Positions 45,274-57,090 of a DNA stretch of 64,000 nt are shown in pieces (position 1 is the stretch's first letter; the number at the start of each line of letters is the position of its first letter). Location of the stretch: the NCBI GenBank assembly GCA_043228905.1, contig JBHGNT010000017.1:3844001-3908000 (forward strand), given 5' to 3'. Below the pieces are notes generated by a model. The model saw only the letters and a list, made by a program, of their open reading frames with translations, had not been told where the DNA came from and searched no databases. The DNA is from Azolla caroliniana. Taxonomy: Eukaryota; Polypodiophyta. Both the position numbers and the translations under genes were made by a program.

Positions 45274-45710
45274 CACTATTGCGCTCTAATCTTGCGCCAA
45301 CAAGAATAACAACGACAAACTAAACTTTTCCCTAAGTCATATTTATACAAAAGAAAATGACTTTTCGGCTATTTACAAATAAAGCCCCGATGGACTCTCA
45401 GAAACATATTTACGAATATGTCCCTTCATCCGGTGAACACTCCTCACCGGGCCTACATCATCTGGCAAGCGACCGAGCCTGCATCATCCGGCGCTTGCCG
45501 GGCACTCATCATCCGGTTCTCACCGGGTCTTCCGTTTCCGGGTACTCCTCATCCGGTTTTCACCGAGTCCTCCGTAGCCGGGTACTCATCATCCGGTTCT
45601 CACCGGGTCTTCCATAGCCGGGTACTTGTCATCCGGTTTCGACCTCGGCCGAGTTTGCTCATCGACATTGTTCTTCTCACTTCCCATCCGAAGGGACTTG
45701 TTTCCTAACA
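44964..45710 (-). repeat. Element E 3' LTR
   Basis: 747 bp, preceded on the minus strand by the purine tract AAGGGGGAGTT. It has a shorter CT tract than the 5' LTR and about ten scattered substitutions. Confidence 0.92.
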
Positions 45711-45720
45711 AACTCCCCCT

Positions 45721-48071
45721 TCATTCTGGCATGGGATGTCTTACTAGTCCGATCCGCTTCCGACATGCATCCAGCTTGTCGGGTATCAGCACTTTGGTCA
45801 GCATATCTGACCCGTTCACGGGCGTGTGGATCTTTGTCAGCGCGAACTCTCGATCTTCTAGTCTCTCTCGGATCCAGTGATACCTACGCTTGATGTGCTT
45901 CGTCCTGGAATGGTACGCTGCGTTCTTAGCAAGGTGGATGGCACTTTGACTGTCGCAATAGAGCCGGTATTCATCTTGCCGGATACCGAGCTCTCTGATG
46001 AAGTCCTTCACCCATAATATTTCCTTGCTGGCTTCCACAGCCGCCATGTACTCCGCTTCCGTGGTTGACAATGCAACTGTCTTCTGCAGCCTCGACTACC
46101 ATGAAACAGCTCCCCCTGCATATGTCATTACATACCCGGATGTAGACCGGCTGGTATCCACATCAGCCGACATGTCCGAATCGGTAAAACCGTCAAGTTG
46201 AGGTTTACCAGAGCCGAATCGAAGGCACATATTCGAAGTGCCCTCCAAGTACCGGAGTATCCATTTGACCGCGTTCCAGTGCTCCTTGCCGGGATTGCTC
46301 ATGAACCGGCTCACCACTCCGACTACGTATCCAATATCCACTCGAGTACACACCATTACGTACATTAAGCTCCCGACAGCAGAGGCATATGGAACCTTCA
46401 TCATATCAGCCTTCTCTGTTTTCGTCTTCAGGCTTTGCTTACCGGATAACCTGCAGTTTGTCAGAAGTGTCAATCCAACTGGTCTCGCTTCTAACATGTT
46501 GAACCGCTGAAGCACCTTTGTCAAGTACCTCTCTTGTGACAACCACAATTGCTTCGTTGACCGGTCCCGGATGATGTGCATCCCCAGCATTTGTCTTGCC
46601 GGACCCAAGTCTTTCATTGCGAAAGTTCGGTTGAGAGCCTTCTTCACCATCCGTATTCTGGTCGGGTCCCGTCCGACGATCAACATGTCGTCCACGTACA
46701 GAAGGAGTATCAAGAAGTCGCCTCCTTCGAACTTCTTCACAAACATGCAATGATCGGCCTGCGTCTTGTGGTACCCTTGATCTTTCATGAAGGAGTCTAA
46801 CTTCCGGTACCATTGTCAGGGAGCCTGCTTCAGTCCGTACAGGCTCTTCTTCAACCGGCAAACCAAGTGCTCCTTCCCTTTCTCCACGAATCCTTCCGGT
46901 TGCTGCATGTAGATCTCCTCTTCAAGGTCACCGTGAAGCAATGTCGTCTTCACGTCCAACTGCTCTACCTCGAGGTCCATGCTTGCCGCTATACTCAACA
47001 CCGTCCGGATGGAGATCATCTTTACTACCGGGGCAAATATCTCATCTAAGTCCACGCCCTTATTCTACTGGAACCCCTTCACCACGATCCTGGCTTTGTA
47101 TCTTGGGGGGTTGCAGGCATCTCCCGGTTTCAACTTGTACACCCACTTGTTTGGGAGTTACCGCTTTCCTTTCGGCAACTCCACCAATTCATATGTATGG
47201 TTCTCATGCAGGAAATCCATCTCATCCTACATGGCACTTAACCATTTGCGGCTGTGGGTGTCATCCTTCGCTTCTTCGAAGCTTTCCGGCTCCCCCTCAT
47301 CGGTTAACAGCACATGCTCTTCATCCGGAAATCTCCGGGGGCCCTTCTCTCTCTAAGAGGATTTCTCCGTCTCTGGGCTTCAGTAACCGGCTCCTCCATT
47401 TGCTCTTCATCCGAATCTGATTCAGGGTCTTGGCCGGTTCCGGTTTAGAGCTTCCTCTACTTCTTCTTCAGCCTGTTCGGTATCCTCACCGTAACCAGCT
47501 GGTCCCTCGAGTGCTAACCGGTCTCTTGCCAGTTGGGTCTGCTCATCGTAGAGTCGATCCTTACCGGTCGACTCGGAGTTCATTATCTTCTTCTCCGACT
47601 CCCAGTCGACGAGCGTCTTGTTCTCCAGGAAGATAATATCTCGACTCCGGAATACCTTCTTGTCGATCAGGTCCCACACTCGGTAGCCGAACTCATCGTC
47701 ACCGTAACCGAGGAATATGCATGGCCGGGTCTTTGGATCTAATTTTCCTCTCCGGTCCTTAGCTACATGCACGTACGCGAGACACCCGAACACCTTCAGA
47801 TGCCAGTAGGATACTTCCTTACCGGTCCACACTCTCTGTGGCGTATCTCCGTCCAAGGGTATTGAGGGTGATCTATTTATCACATATGTCGCCGTCGACA
47901 ATGCCTCAACCCAAAACTTCTTGGGTAGTTTTGCATGCGCTAGCATACTCCGAACCCTCTCCATTATGGTCCGGTTCATCCTCTCGGCCTGCCCGTTTAG
48001 TTCCAGCGTCTTCGGCACGGTAAATTCGAGCCGCATTCCCTTCGAGCGACAATAATCCTCGAACTACCTCC
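45721..48071 (-). pseudogene. Copia E integrase C-terminal half, RT and RNase H
   Basis: Integrase continues at 48036-47422 (GQAERMNRTIMERVRSML with the catalytic Glu; RVWDLIDKKVFRSRDIIF). A frameshift lies near 47420. RT is at 47055-46816 (FAPVVKMISIRTVLS, SLYGLKQAP stop) and 46788-46096 with YVDDMLIVG and GPARQMLGMHI. RNase H continues through DSDMSADVDTS. A TAG (GAVSW*) precedes 46071-45721 with STTEAEYMAAVEASKEI and CDSQSAIHLAKN. At least four lesions are present. The protein is close to those of B and D. It is an inactive copia pol in the order expected on the minus strand. Confidence 0.9.
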
Positions 48072-48932
48072 TGTCGAGAACTCAAACGCTCTTTATACGC
48101 AACGCTCGGCCACAACCGAGCTTAGAATCATACACAGAGAACAGGAAATAAAGAACGACACAATGGAAGAGAAGAGTACACAGGATGTTTACGTGGAAAA
48201 ACCCAAAGAGGGAAAAACCACGGCAGCCCACAGGCTGCAAACTATCACTATGCTAGAATGTACAGCAGTGAGTTCACAGACGCAACGACCTCGTGCTCAC
48301 ACTCTTCGCCACAGGCGGCGGTTACAATAGAGACGACGACCTCTTTCTCTCTCTCTCTCTCTGTACACTGTTACGCGCTCTAATCTCACGCAGACAAGAA
48401 ATAATAACAACAGTAACTAAAAGTTTGCCCTAAGTCATATTTATACTAATATGACTTTTCGGCTATTTACAAATATAGCCTCGATGGACTCTTAGAAACA
48501 TATTTGCGAATATGTCTCTTCATCCGGTGAGCATTCCTCACCGGGTCTGCACCATCCAACTCTCCGTAGCCGGGTACTCCTCATCCGGTTCTCACCGGGT
48601 CTGCACCATCTGGCTCTCCGTAGCTGGGTACTCCTCATCCGGTCCTCACCGGGTCTGCACCATCCGGCTCTCCGTAGTCGGGTACTCCTCATCCGGTCTT
48701 CACCGGGTCTGCATCATCCGGCTCTCCGTAGCCGGGCACTCCTCATACGGTCCTCACCGGGTCTGCACCATCCGGCTCTCCGTAGCCGGGTACTCCTCAT
48801 CCGGTCTTCACCGGGTCTGCATCATCCGGCTCTCCGTAGCCGGGTACTCCCCATACGGTTTCGGCCTCGGCCGAGTTTGTTCATCAACACTTCTCTTCTC
48901 CCTTCCCATTCGGAGGGACCTATCTCCCAACA
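48072..48932 (-). mobile_element. Solo LTR of copia family B inside element E
   Basis: 861 bp, TGTTGGGAGATAGG...CTCGACA. The flanks GGGGG and GGAGG are a near-match TSD (one change). The U3 holds about six CCGG-rich 54-bp units. It arose by recombination of a full B element after E was in place. Confidence 0.88.
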
Positions 48933-49829
48933 CCCCCAGTATTCACCTCCGTTATCTGCTCGAACCGCCTTCAGCTTCTTGCCGATTTCTCTTTCCACTC
49001 TCACGTGGAGCTCTTTGAAGACGGATAACACCTGATCCTTCATCTTCAACGGTGTGGCCCACAGCTTCCGGCTGTGGTCATCTATGAACGTCACAAAGTA
49101 TTGCGATGCGGCATGTGACTTCGTGTCCACTTGACATACATCAGTATGCACCAACTCCAGTGGTGCATTACGTCTCATCGGTGGCCTCAATCGGAAGAAG
49201 GTCCGGTTTTGTTTACCGGCCAGACAATCAGTGCACTTCTCCAAGTGCACGTTCTTCACTGGAATGAGGTTGTCTTCTGCAAGCCTCTTCATCCACTTCA
49301 CTCTTGTTAGGGATAACCGTTTCCCTTCCGGCTCGGCGTTGCCCAAAGTGACAACCAACGTCTCCCAGCTATTTGGGAGGGAACCGAGCAGGAGTAGCGC
49401 TAGTACCTCATCGGCGAGAGGTACTTCCAATGATGTTGCCTGGTGTATCAGCCCTTGGAAGGCATTCATGTGCTCCGCCATGCTGGAGCCATCTTGGTAT
49501 CGGAGTCTTACTAGCTTCCGGAATACCGAAACCTGGTTAACAGCATTTTTATTCTGAAACATAATGTCGATCTTCTCCCAGAGCTCATGAGCCTTGCTCT
49601 CTTCATTGAAGTTGTTGTATAGACTCATGTCGATGAAGCACCGTATGTACGTCGTCGTCTTCATGTGCGTGACCTCCCATATCGTGGCATCGATTTTGTC
49701 CGGTCTCTTGTCCCCGAACTGAACCGGCAACCAAAGATCTTTGACCACAAGCATGTCCCTCATCTTCGACTTCCACACTGAATAGTTGGAGCCGGTGAGC
49801 TTGAACATACCTCCCAACGAATCGTCCAT
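48933..49829 (-). pseudogene. Copia E Gag fused in frame to integrase by deletion
   Basis: ATG at 49829 (MDDSLGGMFKLTGSNYSVWK). Gag follows element B to RLSLTRVK near 49297 and then jumps in frame to MKRLAEDNLIPVKNVHLEKC (GAG-pre-integrase), losing the Gag tail, zinc knuckle and protease. The integrase start has VHTDVCQVDTKS (first Asp) and AVRADNGGEYW (second Asp), where the solo LTR interrupts. The ORF continues a further 37 residues into that LTR. The result is a 335-codon Gag-integrase chimera, likely without function. It shows that large deletions can preserve frame. Confidence 0.85.
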
Positions 49830-49844
49830 TTTCTGTGTCGTTTC

Positions 49845-49856
49845 GCTCTGATACCA
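49845..49856 (-). promoter_or_regulatory. Element E primer-binding site
   Basis: TGGTATCAGAGC on the minus strand, three bases after the LTR. It is a perfect initiator tRNA-Met complement. Confidence 0.9.
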
Positions 49857-49859
49857 CTT

Positions 49860-50131
49860 TGTCAGGAACTACGCGCTCCCGATGAACAACGCTCCGCCAC
49901 AACCAAGCTTAGAATCAAACACAGAAAACGGGAATGAATGCACGACACAATGGAGAGAAGAGTACACAAGATGTTTACGTGGAAAACCCAAACACGGGAA
50001 AAACCACGGCGGTCCACTGACTGCTAACTATCACTATGTATCAATGTACAATAGATGAACACAGAGGCAACGACCTCTTGTTCACTGTCTTCGCCACAGG
50101 CGGCGGTTACAACAGAGATACGAACTCTTCG

Positions 50132-50183
<52 letters not shown>

Positions 50184-50620
50184 CACTATTGCGCTCTAAT
50201 CTTGCGCCAACAAGAATAACAACGACAAACTAAACTTTGCCCTAAGTCATATTTATACAAAAGAAAATGACTTTTCGGCTATTTACAAATATAGCCCCGA
50301 TGGACTCTCAGAAACATATTTACGAATATGTCCCTTCATCCGGTGAACACTCCTCACCGGGCCTACATCATCCGGCAAGCGACCGGGCCTGCATCATCCG
50401 GCGCTTGCCGGGCACTCATCATCCGGTTCTCACCGGGTCTTCCGTTTCCGGGTACTCCTCATCCGGTTCTCACCGGGTCTTCCGTAGCCGGGTACTCGTC
50501 ATCCGGTTCTCACCGAGTCTTCCATAGCCGGGTACTTGTCATCCGGTTTTGGCCTCGGCCGAGTTTTCTCATCGACATTGTTCTTCTCACTTCCCATCCG
50601 GAGGGACTTGTTTCCTAACA
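49860..50620 (-). repeat. Element E 5' LTR
   Basis: 761 bp. The U3 has about four CCGGGTACTC-CATCCGGTT repeats. A long (CT)n tract (50135-50180) lies in U5 and is longer than in the 3' LTR. The TATA region is near 50250. Confidence 0.92.
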
Positions 50621-50629
50621 GCGTTGATG

Positions 50630-51268
50630 TGTTGGGATTACGGTCCCTCCGGATGGGATGGTCGGATGTCCGGGAATCGGGAATGAAGACCCGAATGAGG
50701 AGAACCCGGTATCGGAGCCGGATGATGAAGACCCGGTTCCGGATCCGGATGATGAAGACCCCGGCTACGGAGCCAGATGACGAGTGTACCCGGAGAGAGA
50801 TCCGGATGCGGGGACATATTTGTGAATATGTTTGCCAAGGGCCCTTGAGGCTATATTTGTAAATAGCCCGAAAGTCATATGTGTATAAATATGACTTAGG
50901 GCAAACAGTTTTGTAGTTGCTGCTCATTTTTTTCTGTTTTCCACTTAGAGGGAGCGAAGTGAGAGCAGCCGAGAGAGAGAGTGAGAGAGAGAGAGAAAGG
51001 AAGAGGTCGACGCCTCTATGTAATACCGCCGCCTGTGGCGAGGACAGCGAGCTCAAGGTCGTCGCCTTGCAGCTCGCCATTGTACATTCACTGCTTATAG
51101 TGACAGTTGGAGTCTTGCACTCCCGTGGTTTTTCCCGTCTAGGGTTTTCCACGCTAAACCCTGTGCATTCGAGTCTCTCTCTGTGTTTTCGATTTTCTGC
51201 TGCATTGATTCGTGTTTCCTCGGTTGTGGTCGAGAGGTGAAGGTTATTGAAAGCGTCAATTCCTAACA
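50630..51268 (+). repeat. Element D 5' LTR
   Basis: 639 bp. The U3 has GATGATGAAGACCCGGTTCC repeats (27-bp unit, one copy fewer than the 3' LTR). The TATA region is TGTATAAATATGACTTAGGG (50881). A (GA)n block lies in U5. Confidence 0.95.
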
Positions 51269-51271
51269 ATC

Positions 51272-51283
51272 TGGTATCAGAGC
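51272..51283 (+). promoter_or_regulatory. Element D primer-binding site
   Basis: TGGTATCAGAGC, three bases after the LTR. Perfect complement of initiator tRNA-Met. Confidence 0.93.
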
Positions 51284-51299
51284 GACTGCAGTGCAGAAA

Positions 51300-54200
51300 A
51301 TGGAAGGCGGCAGCAGCGGGCAACCTGGGATGATAGTGCTGAATGCGCAGAACTACGCCGACTGGAAGATAAAGATGGAGGATCTGCTCATTGTTCGGGA
51401 CCTGTATGAACCGATCGACAGGTCGGAAATACCCAAGGGGGTACTTGAGACGGAATGGAGGCTTCTGAACCGGAAAGCCGTTGCAACCATTCGGCAATAC
51501 GTCGACGTGAGCGTTCTACAACATGTGGTGAACGACACCAACGCATATGAGATGTGACAGAAGCTGTCGGGCCTCTACGAGAGGAAGAATGCGTTGAACC
51601 GGACCTCCCTGATGAGGAAGATAGTGAACCTCAAGTACCGGGACGGCGAGAGTATGGTGGAACACGTAAGCACGTTCATGGGATTCGTGAACCAGCTTGC
51701 GGCGATCAAGTTCCCGTTGGAGGATGCAATGCAAGCCATCATCCTGATGTGTACATTGCCGGCAAGCTGGGAGAACTTGGTGGTGACTCTCAGCACCTCC
51801 TGCACCGAAGATAACTTGTCCCTACAAACGGTAAAGACAAGCATTTTGAACGAAGAAGCGCGTCGGAGAGATAAAGAACCGGCCTCCGATCCGAAGATGC
51901 TGCTTTCCGAATCGGATCGGGGAAGACAACGGAACCGGAGTCCGCAAAGACGGGAGAAGTCTGGGACCCGGTCGCAGTCAAGAGGAAGGCCCACATGCTT
52001 CCACTGTGGGAAGCCGGGGCACTTCCGAAAGAATTGTCGGCATTACCGAAAAGACAACGGAGCCGACGACACCGATTCGAAGAAGTCTTCGGAACGGAAC
52101 GGTGCTTACCGGGGAGCCACGGACCGGAATGGTTCGGATCGGCGAGGGCAGGACCGGAAAGGAACGACGGCACTCGCGGCAAGTGAAGAGGAGATCATGC
52201 TCATCACCGAAGAAGGTGAACTAAACATTGCCGGCGATGAGACTACCTGGGTGGTCGATTCCGGAGCGTCGTTCCACCTGACCCCGGAAAGAAGATACTT
52301 CTCATCCTACACAGTCGGTGAGCATGGCTGTGTTCGGATGGGAAATGAAGGTACGTGCCGGATTGCCGGCATAGGAGACGTGTGGTTGACAACCTCGACC
52401 GGATGCAAAATGTTGCTGAAGGATGTCCGACACGTTCCGGAGGTTCGATTGAACCTGATTTCGGCCGGGAGGCTAGACGATGAAGGCTACACAGGTAGCA
52501 TCCGGAACGGCGTAATGAAGTTCAGCAAGGGGAGCCTGATAGTGGCTCGGGCCCGGAAAGTCAACACACTGTACCTTATGAGTGCCTGGTTGTGTCCGGA
52601 GGAGTTGAACGTGGCAGCCGACACTGCCGGTGAGCTGTGGCACAAGAGACTGTGCCACATGAGTGAGAAGGGGATGAAGAGGCTTGCAGAAGACAACCTT
52701 ATTCCAGTGAAGCATGTGCACCTGGAGAAGTGCACCGATTGCCTGGCCGGTAAGCAGAACAGAACCTCCTTCCACTCAAGGCCACCGACGAGACGTAGCG
52801 CACCATTGGAGTTGGTGCACACTGACGTGTGTCAAGTAGAAACGAAGTCACATGGCGGAGCCCAATACTTCGTGACATTCATTGATGACCACAGCCGGAA
52901 GCTGTGGACGGCACCGTTGAAGACAAAGAACCAAGTGTTGTGCGTCTTCAAAGAACTCCACGCGAGAGTGGAAAGGGAATCCGGCAAGAAGCTGAAAGCG
53001 ATACGAGCAGATAACGGAGGGGAATACCGGGGGCAGTTCGAGGAGTACTATCGCTCGAAGGGAATCCGGCTCGAGTTTACTGTGCCGAAGACGCTGAATC
53101 TGAACGGGCTGGCCGAGAGGATGAACCGGACCATAATGGAGAGGGTCCGGAGTATGCTGGCGCATGCGAAATTACCCAAGGGGTTTTGGGCTGAGGCAAT
53201 GTCGACGGCGACATACGTGATAAACAGATCACCCTCAGTACCTTTGGACGGAGACACGCCGCAGAGAGTGTGGACCGGTAGGGAAGTATCCTACCGGCAT
53301 CTGAAGGTGTTCGGGTGTCTCGCATATGTGCATGTGGCAAAGGACCGGAGAGGAAAGCTAGATCCAAAGACCCGGCCATGCATATTCCTCGGTTACGGCG
53401 ATGACGAGTTCGGCTACCGAGTATGGGACCCGGTCGACAAAAAGATATTCCGGAGTCGTGATATCATCTTCATGGAGGACAAGACACTCGCCGACTGGGA
53501 GTCGGAGAAGAAGATGAAGAGCTCCAAGTCGACCGGTGAGGATCAACTCCACGAGGAGCAGTCCCGACCGGCAAGGGACCGGTTAGCACTCGAGGATCCG
53601 GCCGAAGACGGTGAAGAAACAGAACCGGCCGAGGAAGATGAAACTGATACCGGAACCGGCCCCGATCCCGAAATGGATTCGGATGAAGAGGAAACGGAGG
53701 AGCCGGTTACCGAAGCTCCGGAACGGAGATATCCTCTAAGAGAGAGAAGGGCCCCCCAGAGATTTCCGGAACCAGAGCACGTGCTGCTAACCGACGAGGG
53801 GGAGCCGGAGAGTTTTGAAGAAGCAAAGCTTGACACCCATAGCCGCAGGTGGTTAAATGCCATGCAGGAGGAGATGGATTCCCTGCATGAGAACCACACA
53901 TATGAACTTGTGGAGTTGCCGAAAGGAAAGCGGGCACTTCGAAACAAGTGGGTGTTCAAGCTGAAACCGGGAGATGCCGGAAACCCCCCAAGATACAAAG
54001 CCAGGATCGTGGTGAAGGGGTTCCAGCAGAAGAAGGGCGTCGACTTCGACGAGATATTTGCCCCGGTAGTGAAGATGACCTCCATCCGGACGGTGCTGAG
54101 CATAGCGGCAAGCATGGACCTCGAGGTAGAACAGATGGACGTGAAGACGGCATTCCTTCACGGTGACCTCGAAGAAGAGATCTACATGCAGCAACCGGAA

Positions 54201-55373
54201 GGATTCGAGAAGAAAGGGAAGGAGCACCTGGTATGCCGGTTGAAGAAGAGCCTTTATGGACTGAAGCAGGCTCCCCGGCAATGGTACCGGAAGTTCGACT
54301 CTTTCATGACCGACGAAGGGTACCACAAAACGCAGTCCGATCACTGCGTGTTTGTGAAGAAGTTCGAAGGAGGAGACTTTCTAATACTCCTCCTGTACGT
54401 GGACGACATGTTGATCGTCGGACGGGACCAGGTCAAGATACGGATGCTGAAGAAAGCGCTTCACCGAACCTTCTCAATGAAGGACCTGGGTCCGGCGAGG
54501 CAAATACTAGGGATGCACATCATCCGGGACCGGAAGAAGAAGCAGTTGTGGCTGTCACAGGAGAAGTACGTGACAAAGGTGCTTCACCGGTTCAACATGT
54601 CGGAAGCAAGACCGGTCGGGTCAACCCTCCCGGCAAACTGCAAGTTGTCCAGCAAGCAAAGCCCCAAGACAAAGGCTGAGAAGGAGGACATGATGAAAGT
54701 ACCATATGCCTCTGCCGTCGGAAGCTTGATGTACGCAATGGTGTGTACAAGACCGGACATAGGATATGCAGTCGGAGTGGTGAGCCGGTACATGAGCAAT
54801 CCCGGCAAAGAGCACTGGAACGCGGCCAAGTGGATACTCCGATACCTGAAGGGCACGGCAAACGTGTGCCTCCGATTCGGCTCCGGTAAGCCCGAACTCG
54901 ACGGCTTTACCGATTCGGATATGTCGGCTGATGCAGATACCAGCCGGTCCACATCAGGGTATGTGATGACGTATGCAGGGGGAGCTGTTTCGTGGCAGTC
55001 GAGGCTGCAGAAGACGGTTGCATTGTCAACCACGGAGGCGGAGTACATGGCGGCTGTTGAAGCCGGCAAGGAAATGATATGGATGAAGGACTTCATTAGA
55101 GAGCTCGGTATCCGGCAAGAGGAGTACCGACTCTACTGCGACAGTCAGAGTGCCATCCACCTTGCGAAGAACGCGGCCTATCACTCCCGGACGAAGCACA
55201 TCCAGCGAAGATATCACTGGATCCGGGAAAGGATAGAAGACCAGGAGTTCGTGCTAACGAAGATCCACACGGACGAGAACGGGTCAGACATGCTGACCAA
55301 AGTGCTCACACCCGACAAGCTGGAAGCGTGCCGGAAGAAGGTCGGACTGGAAAGACATCCCATGCCGAAGTGA
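51300..55373 (+). CDS. Copia D gag-pol polyprotein (one internal nonsense codon)
   Basis: Single frame from ATG 51300 (MEGGSSGQPGMIVLNAQNYA) to TGA 55371. Gag spans residues 1 to about 250, with zinc knuckle CFHCGKPGHFRKNC at 233-246. The protease has WVVDSGASFHLTPE (Asp about 320). GAG-pre-integrase has LWHKRLCHMS, then CTDCLAGKQ. Integrase has D in VHTDVCQVETKS, D in RADNGGEYRGQF and E in LAERMNRTIMER. RT has LLLYVDDMLIVG, and RNase H has DSDMSADADTS, STTEAEYMAAVEAGKEM and CDSQSAIHLAKN. All catalytic residues are present. The only lesion is TGA at 51555-51557 (codon 86), where related copies have Trp. It would still yield a 1259-residue ORF from 51594. Length is typical for a copia polyprotein (about 1350). 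It acts in virus-like particles, with tRNA-iMet priming. Confidence 0.93.
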
Positions 55374-55383
55374 AGGGGGAGTT

Positions 55384-56049
55384 TGTTGGGATTACGGTCC
55401 CTCCGAATGGGATGGTCGGATGTCCGGGAATCGGGAATGAAGACCCGAATGAGGAGAACCCGGTATCGGAGCCGGATGATGAAGACCCGGTTCCGGATCC
55501 GGATGATGAAGACCCGGTTCCGGATCCGGATGATGAAGACCCCGGCTACGGAGCCGGATGACGAGTGTACCCGGAGAGAGATCCGGATGCGGGGACATAT
55601 TTGTGAATATGTTTGCCAAGGGCCCTTGAGGCTATATTTGTAAATAGCCCGAAAGTCATATGTGTATAAATATGACTTAGGGCAAACAGTTTTGTAGTTG
55701 CTGCTCATTTTTTTCTGTTTTCCACTTAGAGGGAGCGAAGTGAGAGCAGCCGAGAGAGAGAGTGAGAGAGAGAGAGAAAGGAAGAGGTCGACGCCTCTGT
55801 GTAATACCGCCGCCTGTGGCGAGGACAACGAGCTCAAGGTCGTCGCCTTGCAGCTCGCCATTGTACATTCACTGCTTATAGTGACAGTTGGAGTCTTGCA
55901 CTCCCGTGGTTTTTCCCGTCTAGGGTTTTCCACGCTAAACCCTGTGCATTCGAGTCTCTCTCTGTGTTTTCGATTTTCTGCTGCATTGATTCGTGTTTCC
56001 TCGGTTGTGGTCGAGAGGTGAAGGTTATTGAAAGCGTCAATTCCTAACA
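55384..56049 (+). repeat. Element D 3' LTR
   Basis: 666 bp, preceded by AAGGGGGAGTT. It differs from the 5' LTR by four A/G substitutions and one additional 27-bp U3 unit. Confidence 0.95.
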
Positions 56050-56054
56050 TGATG

Positions 56055-57090
56055 AAGGGGAGTCTCTAATAAGAGAAAATGGTAGAGTAGTTTCAACATA
56101 GATACGATCAATTTCATGATGACCATGATGAGTCGCATGATGCAAGTACAAAGTGTGATGCAATGGAAAGCGAGTTTACACTCGTTGTACAAACGGTCAT
56201 CGAGAAAATAAACAAGTTTATTGATGAGGATATCACTTGATACCTCGAGGTCTACGAATACAAGATGGTCAGTAGAGGGGAAACCGGGGTATAGATGGTG
56301 TCGTGGATCAACCAAGTCTACACACTTGATGTCCGAGCAAGGGTGACGGAACTACAAGAGAAGTTCCATGTAGACTAGGCCGGTTTATCTCAAACATTGC
56401 TCGATGATATATGTTAGATGACCAGACCCTGATGACAAAGAAGAGCTTTCTCGAGTGGACCGAGAAAGGGGGTAAAGGTCTCTCAGTCTTAGAGTTACTA
56501 AATGAGTTTGAGAAGAGATATAATTATAGTCAAAGAAGATGGATTTATTCTTCGGAGCGGTGGATAAATCTTTCAGGAAGATCTCACCATTTTTCTAGAG
56601 GACCAAACGAGCATGACCGGTTTGGTGGCCGACTGGGTAGACGTGCCAGAGGCTTGCCAAGTATTTAGGAGGGTGCTCAGGATGGACGACAGCTATGACA
56701 TCCGAATAAAGACGTCTATAAAAAAACATCCAAAGCTAGAAACAAGAGTCCAAGCAGATGTAGGAAATCGATGAGCTCATAAAAGGAATGAACGATTTGC
56801 AACTCAAATTCATGAAGCTTGAGAAGGGTGAAAGCTCACATGTCAAGCAAAAGCCCAAGGAAGGAGAAAAGAGGGAGTACGTTCATCGGTGCATATGGTG
56901 CGACAACACCGAGCACCTAAAAAGGGATTGCCTGAATCACAAGGATGCATTATAGCGAAACATTATTTTCTACCATGATAAGAGAATTCACTCCTTTGAG
57001 ACCCAACAACCCCTAAAGTCCAACTTCATCAAAGGCGGAATGAAGAAGTTGATGGAGGACGCTGAGTCGAAGAATATACATGCAATGTAA
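56055..57090 (+). pseudogene. Element F Gag remnant with CCHC knuckle
   Basis: Broken frames encode a Gag: KKSFLEWTEKGGKGLSVLEL and NEFEKRYNYS (capsid start), then LEDQTSMTGLVADWVDV in another frame. The knuckle region is RCIWCDNTEHLKRDC (56888-56934), followed by NIIFYHDKRIH, then FIKGGMKKLMEDAES. I associate this style (WCD-EH-RDC plus a GGMKKL tail) with Ty3-like elements, from memory. Stops near 56102, 56238 and 56955 and frameshifts make it non-coding. No protease or RT follows before the 3' LTR. Confidence 0.6.

Larger units (their letters stand above)
44964..50620 (-). mobile_element. Copia element E (minus), complete ends, TSD GCGTT
   Basis: LTRs at 50620-49860 and 45710-44964 (TGTTAGGAAAC...TGACA), with TSD GCGTT at 44959-44963 and 50621-50625. 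It is related to element B but has a distinct LTR. A B-family solo LTR (48072-48932) sits in its integrase. A deletion fuses Gag to integrase. It lies in element F, nine bases from element D. Confidence 0.93.
50630..56049 (+). mobile_element. Copia element D, nearly intact, TSD TGATG
   Basis: 5.4 kb, LTRs 639 and 666 bp (TGTTGGGATTACGG...CCTAACA), TSD TGATG at 50625-50629 and 56050-56054. One polyprotein frame of 1358 codons has a single internal stop. It is the youngest insertion by LTR identity. It lies 9 bases from E, divergently oriented, inside element F. Confidence 0.95.
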
